Part shown: positions 27,374-36,830 of the stretch, piece by piece
How positions within the stretch are numbered: position 1 is the stretch's first letter
How the letters are laid out: every line of letters starts with the position of its first letter
Notes under the pieces: model-generated
What the model was told of the DNA's origin: nothing
The model's input: only the letters and a program-made list of their open reading frames with translations
Databases searched by the model: none
Source of the DNA: Candidatus Poribacteria bacterium
Lineage (GTDB): Bacteria; Poribacteria; WGA-4E; WGA-3G
Direction of reading: 5' to 3'
Assembly: GCA_022821065.1 (NCBI GenBank)
Contig: JAJEEK010000021.1
Location: forward strand, 1 to 64,000
DNA: 64,000 nucleotides
Translations under genes and position numbers: made by a program

Positions 27374-30079
27374 CTATTTCAGAATAAGCATCCGTTTCGT
27401 TTGCTGGAAAGCGGGTGTTGTCAACTGGTAAAAATAGGTACCACTCGCGACGCGTTCGCCTAAGGCGTTACGTCCATCCCAATACGCCGCACGTTCCCGA
27501 CTGTTATAGAAGCCTGCGGGTTGGAAACCCAGCGAAAGCGTCCGAACCAACTTACCCGTTGTATCGTAAATGGATACGGATACAGCACTGTCTTCGGAGA
27601 GTTGATAGGGGATCCATGTCTCCGGGTTGAACGGGTTCGGGTAGTTCTGCAGCAACAGGTTCTGACTCGGTTTACCGATACCATCAAGACTGACAGGCAG
27701 AACCGCGTTTGCAAGGTGCTCAGGTGTCACTTTAACACTGAGAGTTTGTGATTCAAAGTTTCCATCGGGACCGACGACGCGTACTTCAACCACATCTCCG
27801 ACTTGGACGACGCTCCGTCGCGCCAAATCAGCGGTTGCAGCGGCGAAGTAATCGCCTTGCACCGAGGCGGTTATCGCGCTGTTCGTTCTCAAATTACGGA
27901 CGATAACCTCGTAGCCATCAAACGTCGGTTTCCCTTCCAGATGCCCGCTGACGACGAATGCCCACGCTTCTTGAGCAACCCCCTTTATCAAGGGGGTAAT
28001 GGTAGGTGGCGCTGCGGGAGCCTCGGTCTGGTTTATCCACTGGGATCCGACGAAGGCGAAGTTGCGGGTTTCTGGAACATTGACGATATAACCTTTGCCG
28101 CCTTCAACCGGAAAACCGTCGTCGGGTGCCCCGGGTGTCCATGCGACGAAACGTTGCGTTGCGGTATTAAGCGTTATGACGACATTCGCACCCGTTATCC
28201 CCGCGAGTGACTTTGCTGTCATCGGTGTGGGTTGTGCTAACGGTACGGAGAGCATGTTCAGGCCTTTGGAGAGTGTGACGTTAAATACGTTACCGAAATA
28301 ATCACTCTCTGCCTTGGGAACAGGTCTTGCGATAAACCCGTGTCTACGCCCGTCCGCTGAGTCATAGTTTCCGACGATAGACCCGTCCTGATTGATATTC
28401 CACCCATCCGTGCTAACGCTGCCCGGAACCTCCAAGCTTTGTAATCCGTGCTGGAGTGTTCCGACAGCAGTGCGCGGGATATCGCCGATCAGTTTGGCTC
28501 GCACCACAACATGTCCTGCATCGTTGACACCATGGACAAAAAAGTATTCAAATAGTGCTGCGTGTGGAAGGTCAAGAGATAGAAATTTGCCATCGGGATT
28601 ACGTACGTATGGCTTATATACACCTTGGGCATCAATGAAGCTGCCTATGACAGCACCTTCCGAGCTCGCAAAATCGGCATAAGTTGCTGATGCTTCAGGG
28701 TACGCAACAATTAGGTCTCCTGAGAATCCGCGACGAACCCCAGAAGCATCTATAAAATTCCCTGTCAGGGCACCCGTCGTATCACTGATACCATATATCT
28801 CTGTTTCGACGGCATCTGGAAAAACGTATTGTCGCAACTCACCATTTTCTAAGATGACCCCGTGAGACAAACCGACACTGTCCTCATAGTATCCGGCGGC
28901 TGTTCCATCATTACCCAAGGCATAAAAGTACGTGTTCTTTGACCCCGGGAAATCATGGCGCGTAAAAACGCCATCAATGAGCGTAAAGCCGACAATTTTC
29001 TTACCATCAGCACTCCGCGTGTTACCGGCGTAATCCTCAAAGTCACTACTTGCGGTCAACTCTAAAAAATCTACGCCGGGGACATCAATGGTTTCAAAAG
29101 CATAGTAAGCGAAGATGGGTGGGACAACGGGGGCATCCTCAACGGGCGCATCGGTGTCTGTTATAGGTCTTGCGATAAATCCGTGTCTGCGTCCATCTGC
29201 TGTGTCATAGTGTCCGACGATAGAACCGTCCTGATTGATATTGTAACCTTCTGTGCTAACGCTGCCCGGGAATTTAAGCTCCTGTAGTCCCTCCGGGAAT
29301 AGGCCGGCATAAGTGATTGGCGGTGCATCTACCGGTTTGGCGCGCGCAACGACGATCCTTTCATCGTTGATGCCGTGTACAAAAAGGTATTCCAGTCTTG
29401 CTTCCGTTGTAAGCTTAAGCGATACAAAATCACCATCCGCGACATGTACATAAGCGTTGTATATGCCATCAGCATCTACGTAGCTACCGACCATACCCCC
29501 TTCCGAGTTCACAAAGTCGGCGTAGGTTTCCAATGCGCCAGGGAATTCAACGATTCTGTCTCCTGAGAAGCCACGGCGCACGCCAGAAGCATCAATAAAA
29601 TTCCCTGTCAGGGCACCCGTCGTATCACTAATACCCCATACTTCCGTTTCAACAGACTCTGGAAAATTGTATTGTCGCAATTCGCCATCTTCTAAGATGA
29701 CCCCCTGGTGCTTACCCTCGCCATCCACATAGTAGCCAGCAGCATTTCCATTATTACCGAGTGCATAGAAACGCGTCGCCTGTGAGCCGGGGAAATCGTA
29801 GGTCGTAAAAACACCATCAATGAGTGTAAAGGCGACCTCTTTTCCATCACCAGCAAGCTGCGTGTAACCGGCGTAATCTTCAAAGTCGCTACTCGCTGTC
29901 AATGCCAAAAAATCTACACCCAGAACGTCAATCGTTTCAAATGTATAGTTGGCATTGGCGGGTGCGACAACGGGTTCAGTGCTGTCTTGTGCTGTAGTGT
30001 TCCTTAGAAAAAAGGAATTGAGGCACATCAACAACGTAAATATGTAAAATGAAAAATTGGGTTTAATTTGAATGTGCAT
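27374..30079 (-). CDS. Secreted HAF-repeat protein, two modules (paralogue 2)
   Basis: 901 residues from MHIQIKPNFSFYIF. A longer start exists but would place 22 extra residues before the signal peptide. Two HAF modules of about 270 residues each are followed by the SVPLAQPTPMTAKSLA domain, an Ig-like domain (HLEGKPTFDGYEV then QVGDVVEVRVVGPDGN) and the NPFNPETWIPYQL tail. The Ig domain matches paralogue 4, not its direct neighbours. Exported, role unknown, possibly adhesive or matrix. Confidence 0.75.
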   Translation of the reverse strand: MHIQIKPNFSFYIFTLLMCLNSFFLRNTTAQDSTEPVVAPANANYTFETIDVLGVDFLALTASSDFEDYAGYTQLAGDGKEVAFTLIDGVFTTYDFPGSQATRFYALGNNGNAAGYYVDGEGKHQGVILEDGELRQYNFPESVETEVWGISDTTGALTGNFIDASGVRRGFSGDRIVEFPGALETYADFVNSEGGMVGSYVDADGIYNAYVHVADGDFVSLKLTTEARLEYLFVHGINDERIVVARAKPVDAPPITYAGLFPEGLQELKFPGSVSTEGYNINQDGSIVGHYDTADGRRHGFIARPITDTDAPVEDAPVVPPIFAYYAFETIDVPGVDFLELTASSDFEDYAGNTRSADGKKIVGFTLIDGVFTRHDFPGSKNTYFYALGNDGTAAGYYEDSVGLSHGVILENGELRQYVFPDAVETEIYGISDTTGALTGNFIDASGVRRGFSGDLIVAYPEASATYADFASSEGAVIGSFIDAQGVYKPYVRNPDGKFLSLDLPHAALFEYFFVHGVNDAGHVVVRAKLIGDIPRTAVGTLQHGLQSLEVPGSVSTDGWNINQDGSIVGNYDSADGRRHGFIARPVPKAESDYFGNVFNVTLSKGLNMLSVPLAQPTPMTAKSLAGITGANVVITLNTATQRFVAWTPGAPDDGFPVEGGKGYIVNVPETRNFAFVGSQWINQTEAPAAPPTITPLIKGVAQEAWAFVVSGHLEGKPTFDGYEVIVRNLRTNSAITASVQGDYFAAATADLARRSVVQVGDVVEVRVVGPDGNFESQTLSVKVTPEHLANAVLPVSLDGIGKPSQNLLLQNYPNPFNPETWIPYQLSEDSAVSVSIYDTTGKLVRTLSLGFQPAGFYNSRERAAYWDGRNALGERVASGTYFYQLTTPAFQQTKRMLILK

Positions 30080-30366
30080 AACAGATATTTCTCCAAGAAT
30101 AAAACAATATGCCAGACCCTTCGGTCTGATGAATGCTGTTCGCAAAGTGAGAAGTATTCAATTAGAAGTGATATAACTTTAAGAGTCAGCAGGTTACCCT
30201 TTACGGTAAGGAAGGGTATTAGGAATTATTTTTGAATTATTAGACCCTAATACCTTGTCCCAATACAACTAATAATAGCACAAACTCGACTATATGTCAA
30301 ATTAGATTGTGTGTAATGTCAAAATCGGAGAAAATCAACATTGGTAGGTTTTAGGATTATTTAAAA

Positions 30367-30404
30367 AAGTGTCCCAGTTACACAACAGCATAACTGGGAC
30401 ACTT
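30367..30404 (-). terminator. Rho-independent terminator of paralogue 3
   Basis: A perfect 14-bp stem (AAGTGTCCCAGTTA with its complement) with a 10-nt loop lies 28 bp past the stop, followed in the minus direction by six T. Confidence 0.8.
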
Positions 30405-30431
30405 CGCTTATCAGTTTTATATGGATGGATG

Positions 30432-33101
30432 CTACTTTACAATGACGAGTCGCCGTGTTTGCTGGAAGGATGCGGTCGTCAACTGGTAAAAATAGATACC
30501 ACTCGCAACGCGTTCTCCAAGGGCATTGCGTCCATCCCAATACGCAGCACGATCCCGACCATTATAGAAGCCTGCGGATTGGAAACCGAGCGGGAGCGTC
30601 CGAACCAACTTACCCGTTGTATCATAAATAGATACCGAGACAGAAGCATCCTCCGAGAGTTGGTACGGAATCCATGTTTCCGGGTTAAACGGGTTCGGGT
30701 AGTTTTGTAATAACTGACTCCGCTTCGGGGTCCCGATGCTATCAAGCGACACAGTCATTACAGCCTTTTCGAGATGCGCTGCGTCTATTGTAAAGTTGAA
30801 CGTTTCTGAAGCGATATTTCCGCCTACGTCGGTGACGGTCAATTCGAGTGTATCCCCAACTTCAACGACACTTCGGTAGTTCAGATCCGCTGTCGCAGCG
30901 GCGAAATAATTGCCGCGAACTTCAGAAGTCATGACGCTGTTCGTCCGGAGATTTCGGACTTCAACCGTGTAGCCGTTGCTGTCCGCGATGCCGTCTAACT
31001 TTCCACTGACGACGAATGCCCATGTTTGGTTAGATCGAGCGAGCGGTGCAGCTGCCACATCTTCCGCCTGGTTTGTCCAGCGTGATCCGACGAAAGCAAA
31101 GTTGCGGGTTTCTGGAACATTGACGATGTAGCCTTTGCCGCCTTCAACCGGAAAACCGTCGTCGGGTGCGCCCGGGGTCCATGCGACGAAACGTTGGGTT
31201 GTGGTATTAAGCGTTATGACGACATTCGCACCCGCTATCCCAGCGAGCGATTTCGCGGTCATCGGCGTCGGTTGTACTAACGGCACAGACAGCATGTTCA
31301 GACCTTTGGAGAGTGTGACAGTATAGGCATTACTAAAAGCGTCGCTGACTGCCTCGGTAGCGGGTCTTGCGATAAACCCGTGCCTGCGTCCATCTGCGGA
31401 GTCATAGTATCCGACGACAGAGCCGTCTTGGTTGATATTCCAGCCCTCCGTGACGACACTCCCCGGAACTTTAACTTGATGAAGCCCGTGCTGGAGTGAA
31501 CCGACAGAAGTGCGCGGGGTGTCACCGATTCGTTTGGATCTGCCAACGAGAACCCCGACATCGTTGATACCGTGTATAAAAAAGAATTCAAATTGTGCTG
31601 CATTTGGCAGTTCAAGAGATATAAACCTGCCTTCCGGGCTACGCATGTATGGATGATATACGCCGTCGGCATCCACGTAGCTGCCAACCATACGACCGCT
31701 TGCGTTCACGAAATCGGCATACGTTGCTGATGCCTCGGGTGCCTCAACGATAGTGTCGCCTGAGAATCCGCGGCGAACGCCATCAGCACCTATGAAATTA
31801 CCTGTTAGGTCACCCGTTGCATCACTGATACCGTATATTTCCGTCTGAACGGCACCCGGAAAATCGTATTGCCGGAGTTCACCATCTTCTCCTAAAATGA
31901 CACCGTGGTAGAGCCCATCGCTATCCTCGTAGTGTCCGGCAGCATTCCCGTTATTACCTAACGCATAGAAATAAGTGTTCTGCGCGCCGGGGAAATCATA
32001 CGTCGTAAAAACACCGTCAATGAGCGTAAAGGCGACCTCTTTTTCTCCATCAGTACTTTTCGTGTAGCCCGCGTAATCCTCAAAGTCGCTACTCGCCGTC
32101 ACAGCTAAAAAATCTACACCGGGAACATTAATTGTCTCAAATGTATAGTTGAAGACGGAGGGTGTGGAAACGGGGTCATCGTCCATTTCCGTTACGGGTC
32201 TTGCAATGAATCCGTGTCTGTTTCCATCGGCTGTGTCATAGTGTCCGACGATAGAACCGTCTTGATTGATATTATAGCCCTCCGTGCTAACACTGCCCGG
32301 AACCTTAAATTCCTGTAGTCCGTCTTGGAATGTGCCGACAAGGGTGCCCGGAACATCACCCACCCGTTTGGTTCGGGCAACGACAGTCCTCGCGTCGTTG
32401 ATACCGTGTACAAAAAAGTATTCCAGAATTGCTGCTTGTGGTAAGTCGATAGATACAAATCTGCCAGTCGGGGTCCGTATGTACGGGTGATACATGCCGT
32501 CAGCATCTACGTAGCTGCCGACCATCCCTCCGCTTGTGTTCACGAAATCGGCATAAGTCTCCAATGCTCCGGGTACCTCAATAATTTCGTCGCCTGAGAA
32601 TCCACGGCGAACACCAGACGCATCTATAAAGTTACCTGTCAGTGCCCCCGTTGCATCACTAATACCCCATAGTTCCGTCTCGACAGCACCCGGGAAATCG
32701 TATCGCTCCAACTCGCCATCTCTCAAGACAACGCCATGGAATAGCCCGTCGCTATCTTCGTAGTGTCCCGCAGCATCGCCATTATTACCCAGCGCATAGA
32801 AATAGGTGTTCTGTGCGCCGGGGAAATCGTAGGTGGTAAAAACGCCATCAATCAGCGTAAAGCCGACCATTTTTTCGCCATCAGCACTTCGTGTGCTGCC
32901 CGCGTAATCCTCAAAATCGCTACTCGCACTCAACTGTAAGAACTCTACACCCGGAACATCAATCGTTTCAAATGTATAGTTGTCACTGGCGAGTGCAACA
33001 GCGTTGTCCTGTGCAGCAATATCCATTAGGAAAAGGGAATTGAAGCATAAGAACAACGTAAACGTAAAAAATAAAAAACTGGTTTTAATTTGAGTGTGCA
33101 T
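30432..33101 (-). CDS. Secreted HAF-repeat protein, two modules (paralogue 3, mosaic)
   Basis: 889 residues, signal peptide at 1-29, two HAF modules. Its middle domain (VVITLNTTTQRFVAWTPGAP, FPVEGGKGYIVNVPETRN) is nearly identical to paralogue 2, but its Ig domain (KLDGIADSNGYTVEVRNL, VRGNYFAAATADLNYRSVVE) is nearly identical to paralogue 1. Between them it lacks the APPAITPLI...GVAQE stretch present in the other three. The tail is NPFNPETWIPYQL then ASGIYFYQLTTASFQQ. AGAGG precedes the ATG. Confidence 0.75.
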   Translation of the reverse strand: MHTQIKTSFLFFTFTLFLCFNSLFLMDIAAQDNAVALASDNYTFETIDVPGVEFLQLSASSDFEDYAGSTRSADGEKMVGFTLIDGVFTTYDFPGAQNTYFYALGNNGDAAGHYEDSDGLFHGVVLRDGELERYDFPGAVETELWGISDATGALTGNFIDASGVRRGFSGDEIIEVPGALETYADFVNTSGGMVGSYVDADGMYHPYIRTPTGRFVSIDLPQAAILEYFFVHGINDARTVVARTKRVGDVPGTLVGTFQDGLQEFKVPGSVSTEGYNINQDGSIVGHYDTADGNRHGFIARPVTEMDDDPVSTPSVFNYTFETINVPGVDFLAVTASSDFEDYAGYTKSTDGEKEVAFTLIDGVFTTYDFPGAQNTYFYALGNNGNAAGHYEDSDGLYHGVILGEDGELRQYDFPGAVQTEIYGISDATGDLTGNFIGADGVRRGFSGDTIVEAPEASATYADFVNASGRMVGSYVDADGVYHPYMRSPEGRFISLELPNAAQFEFFFIHGINDVGVLVGRSKRIGDTPRTSVGSLQHGLHQVKVPGSVVTEGWNINQDGSVVGYYDSADGRRHGFIARPATEAVSDAFSNAYTVTLSKGLNMLSVPLVQPTPMTAKSLAGIAGANVVITLNTTTQRFVAWTPGAPDDGFPVEGGKGYIVNVPETRNFAFVGSRWTNQAEDVAAAPLARSNQTWAFVVSGKLDGIADSNGYTVEVRNLRTNSVMTSEVRGNYFAAATADLNYRSVVEVGDTLELTVTDVGGNIASETFNFTIDAAHLEKAVMTVSLDSIGTPKRSQLLQNYPNPFNPETWIPYQLSEDASVSVSIYDTTGKLVRTLPLGFQSAGFYNGRDRAAYWDGRNALGERVASGIYFYQLTTASFQQTRRLVIVK

Positions 33102-33413
33102 AACGAAAACCTCTTTTAATCTGTTTTTTCTATAAAAAGCTATATATCAGAGCCCTTGTTCTGAAGGCTGATGCTTATCGTTGAAGTATTGCAAGTTAGC
33201 ATTCAGCGATACACAAAAAGCGAGAACTGGGTATCTTGTGTGCATTTAAGAATATTATAAGATTATGAAACATTTTGGAAAAAAAGGCAAGAAAAATTTT
33301 ATTTATTTTGGTTTATTTCGGTTGGATACCTAAACCTCTAAGGATGTGCAGATTATCGTTACAAGAAGGGAGGCAATTCGATGGCTTGGAATTTACATGT
33401 CTTTTTTCGGGAG

Positions 33414-33454
33414 AAAAAAAGATGCCACAGTTACACGGGTAGCATAACTGTGAC
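33414..33454 (-). terminator. Terminator of paralogue 4
   Basis: TGCCACAGTTA pairs with TAACTGTGACA with one mismatch, and in the minus direction a seven-T run follows at 33420-33414. The loop holds ACGGGTAGC. It is similar in design to the terminator at 30367. Confidence 0.7.
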
Positions 33455-33480
33455 ACCTGTGAGTTTTCTACAGATGGATT

Positions 33481-36400
33481 CTACTTTACAATGACGAGTC
33501 GTCGTGTTTGCTGGAAAGACGGGGTCATCAACTGGTAGAAATAGATACCACTTGCAACACGTTCGCCTAAGGCGTTACGCCCATCCCAATACGCAGCACG
33601 CTCCCGACTGTTATAGAAGCCTGCGGATTGGAAACCGAGCGGAAGGGTCCGAACCAACTTACCCGTTGTATCATAAATAGATACGGATACCGGACTGGCT
33701 TCCGAAAGTTGGTAGGGAATCCACGTCTCCGGGTTAAACGGATTCGGGTAGTTCTGTAACAACAGGTTCTGCGTCGGTTGACCGATGTTATCAAGCCTGA
33801 CAGACAAAACGGCGTTTGCCAAGTGCTCGGGGGTCACTTTAAAACTGAGGGTTTGTGATTCAAAGTTCCCATCTGGACCGATGACGCGCAATTCAACAGT
33901 GTCTCCGACTTGGACGACGCTGCGTCGCGTCAAGTCGGCAGTTGCAGCCGCGAAGTAATCGCCTTGTATCGGGGCGGTAATCACGCTATTTGTTCTGAGG
34001 TTTCTGACGCTTACCTTGTAGCCATCCAATGCCGTTTTACCTTCCAAATGCCCGCTGACAACGAATGCCCACGCTTCTTGAGCAACCCCCTTGTCCGCCC
34101 TTATCAAGGGGGTAATGGCAGGTGGTGCTGCGGGAGCCTCGGTCTGATTTGTCCAGCGTGATCCGACGAAGGCGAAGTTGCGACTGTCTCGGACATTGAC
34201 GATGTAGCCTTTACCGCCTTCAATTGGGAACCCGTCGTCGGGCGCGCTTGGTGTCCACGCGGTGAACTGCTGATCTGCGGTATCAAGCGTGATGACGGTT
34301 GTTGATCCTGTTATCCCTGCAAGCGTCTTAGCAGTCATGGGTGTTGGCTGTACCAATGGGACAGAGATCATGTTTAAACCTTTATCCAGTGTAACATTGT
34401 AGATGTTGCCAAAATGAGTGCTGACTGATTTAGGGACGAGTTTGGCAATAAACCCGTGTCTGCGCCCATCTGCGGAGTCATAGTGTCCGACGATGGAGCC
34501 GTCCTGATTAATATTCCAGCCTTCGGTGCTAACGCTGCCCGGAACCCGCAATTCTTGTAGGTTGAGGGGGCTGCCGACATAGGTCCGTGGGACATCGCCC
34601 ACCGCTTTGGCTCGACCAACGACAGCCCTTGCATTGTTGAGACCGTGGAGAAAAAAGTATTCCAGATTTGTTGCGTTTGGCAGGTCAATAGATAGAAATC
34701 TACCGAACGAACTCCGCATGTATGCGTGATATATACCTTCAGCATCGACGTAGCTGCCCACGATATGGCCTGTCCAGCTCACAAAATCGGCATAAGTTGC
34801 CGACGCCCCGGGCGCCTCGACGATCGTATCGCCTGAGAACCCACGGCGCACACCAGAGGCATCTATATAACTACCCGTCAGTGCCCCCGTTGCGTCACTA
34901 AGACCGTATATCTCCGTTTGAACGGCACCGGGAAAATCGTATTGCCGGAGTTCACCATCTTCTAAGATAACACCGTGGTAGAGCCCGTCACTATCTTGGT
35001 AGTGTCCGGCAGCTGTCCCATCATTACCGAGTGCATAGAAATAGGTGCCCTGCGAGTCAGGGAAGTCATAAGTTGTAAAAACGCCATTGATGAGTGTAAA
35101 GGCAACATCTTTTTCATTATCAGCACTCCGCATGTTGCCGGCGTAATCTCCAAAGTCGCTACTGGCAGTTACCGCTAAAAAATCTACACCCGGAACATCA
35201 ATACTCTCAAACGTATAGTTGAGGCCAGGCGGCACAACACCGGGTCGTGATTGTGGGGTACCCTCTTTCGGCCTGGCAATAAACCCGTGTCTACGTCCAT
35301 CCGCAGTGTCATAGTGTCCCACGATAGAGTTATCTTCATTAACATTCCAGCCTTCCGTGCTGACGCTGCCCGGGAATTTCAATTCTTGTAGGGCGACGGG
35401 GTTGCCGGCATAGGTGCGCGGGACATCACCCACCGTTTTGGCTCGACCGACGGCAATCAGGGCACTGTTGATACCGTGGAGAAAAAAGTAGTCCAATTCT
35501 CCTTCGAGTGGAAGGTCGAGCGTTGCAAAGCTACCCCCCGGTCCACGCAGGTATGCCTGATATGTCCCTTCAGCATCTACGTAGCTACCCACGACATTGC
35601 CTAGCGGGCTTACAAAATCGGCATAAGTTTCGGTTGCCCCGGGAAACTCAATTATTGTCTCTCCTGAAAATCCACGGCGCACGCCGGAAGCGTCAATAAA
35701 GTTACCCGTCAGTGCTCCGGTTGAATCACTATACCCATAGATCTCCGTTTGAACAGAGTTGGGGAAATCATATTGCCGCAACTCACCACTCTCTAAGATG
35801 ACACCGTGGAAAAGACCGTCGCTATCCTCGTAGTGTCCTGCAGCGAGTCCATTATTACCGAGCGCGTAGAAATAGGTGTTCTGTGAGCCGGGGAAGTCAT
35901 AAGTTGTAAAAACGCCATCAATGAGCGTAAAACCGACCATTTTTTTCCCATCAACACTCGGGGTGTTGCCGGCATAGTCCTCAAAGTCGCTACTCGCCGT
36001 CACGGCTAAGAAGTCTACACCGGGAACATCAATCGTTTCAAAAGTATAGTTGGCAGATATGCCAATGGGTTCACCGTCAACTATGAGTTTAGTAGGTTCG
36101 GTTATTTCGGTAGGCGGGGCATCTTCAGCAATGGGTTCAATTAAGTTGTAACTCTGTAATTCGTACGCGATATCTTGGTTATTGAGATACTTGACGGGCC
36201 CGATATCAGGTCCTAACCATTGGTAGGAAGTCTTTCGGAGAACTCCGAATGTTGTGACATCCCTTTGCTTAATCTCCAACTTGACACAGTCCTTAAATAC
36301 ACCGGCTGGGGTTTCAACGTCCTCAATTGCAACGACTGTTATGGTGCTGGTGCTGGTCAACGGACCTGCAATTTTGAGTTCCGTTTCTGAGACAATCTGC

Positions 36401-36792
36401 CATGTCTGTCCGAGTGGCAATTCTGCTGGAAAGAAAATGACGGGTGGATCGTAAGTCACTTCTGCAATGCCCAACGCACCTTGATCCGTTAGACTCTGAT
36501 GTAGTACAATATCTCCATCATTTACGGTTACAGAGTATGTGTCAGTGCTGGTTACGTCTGTCCCAATCACCTCACTCGTAATTTTCAGTTCGACAAGTCC
36601 GTCAATGTTGTTATTCTCGGGTGCCTCAAGCGCGTAGGTAATTTGCTCACTGCCGTCGGTACTCAACAAAACCCAAGTATTACCGATTTCAGAAGGATAA
36701 TAGTTTTCCGCTGTAACTGTGAGTGTGAAACAGCATATAAGGCTTAATACAGAAAGTGCCTTCAACCAAGGTACAAATTTGATGAATTTCAT
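33481..36792 (-). CDS. Secreted HAF-repeat protein with extra N-terminal domain (paralogue 4)
   Basis: 1103 residues, the longest of the four. After a signal peptide (about 1-28) comes a domain of about 200 residues absent from the others (EIGNTWVLLSTDGSEQITYA, TDTYSVTVNDGD, FGVLRKTSYQWLGPDIG). Two HAF modules (about 245-790), the SVPLVQPTPMTAKTLAG domain, an Ig domain like that of paralogue 2, and the NPFNPETWIPYQL tail follow. As the gene furthest upstream it may be the array's first member. It is followed 379 bp later by paralogue 3. Confidence 0.75.
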   Translation of the reverse strand: MKFIKFVPWLKALSVLSLICCFTLTVTAENYYPSEIGNTWVLLSTDGSEQITYALEAPENNNIDGLVELKITSEVIGTDVTSTDTYSVTVNDGDIVLHQSLTDQGALGIAEVTYDPPVIFFPAELPLGQTWQIVSETELKIAGPLTSTSTITVVAIEDVETPAGVFKDCVKLEIKQRDVTTFGVLRKTSYQWLGPDIGPVKYLNNQDIAYELQSYNLIEPIAEDAPPTEITEPTKLIVDGEPIGISANYTFETIDVPGVDFLAVTASSDFEDYAGNTPSVDGKKMVGFTLIDGVFTTYDFPGSQNTYFYALGNNGLAAGHYEDSDGLFHGVILESGELRQYDFPNSVQTEIYGYSDSTGALTGNFIDASGVRRGFSGETIIEFPGATETYADFVSPLGNVVGSYVDAEGTYQAYLRGPGGSFATLDLPLEGELDYFFLHGINSALIAVGRAKTVGDVPRTYAGNPVALQELKFPGSVSTEGWNVNEDNSIVGHYDTADGRRHGFIARPKEGTPQSRPGVVPPGLNYTFESIDVPGVDFLAVTASSDFGDYAGNMRSADNEKDVAFTLINGVFTTYDFPDSQGTYFYALGNDGTAAGHYQDSDGLYHGVILEDGELRQYDFPGAVQTEIYGLSDATGALTGSYIDASGVRRGFSGDTIVEAPGASATYADFVSWTGHIVGSYVDAEGIYHAYMRSSFGRFLSIDLPNATNLEYFFLHGLNNARAVVGRAKAVGDVPRTYVGSPLNLQELRVPGSVSTEGWNINQDGSIVGHYDSADGRRHGFIAKLVPKSVSTHFGNIYNVTLDKGLNMISVPLVQPTPMTAKTLAGITGSTTVITLDTADQQFTAWTPSAPDDGFPIEGGKGYIVNVRDSRNFAFVGSRWTNQTEAPAAPPAITPLIRADKGVAQEAWAFVVSGHLEGKTALDGYKVSVRNLRTNSVITAPIQGDYFAAATADLTRRSVVQVGDTVELRVIGPDGNFESQTLSFKVTPEHLANAVLSVRLDNIGQPTQNLLLQNYPNPFNPETWIPYQLSEASPVSVSIYDTTGKLVRTLPLGFQSAGFYNSRERAAYWDGRNALGERVASGIYFYQLMTPSFQQTRRLVIVK

Positions 36793-36830
36793 ATTTTAAA
36801 TTTCCTATAAAAAATTAGGATCATTGGAAG

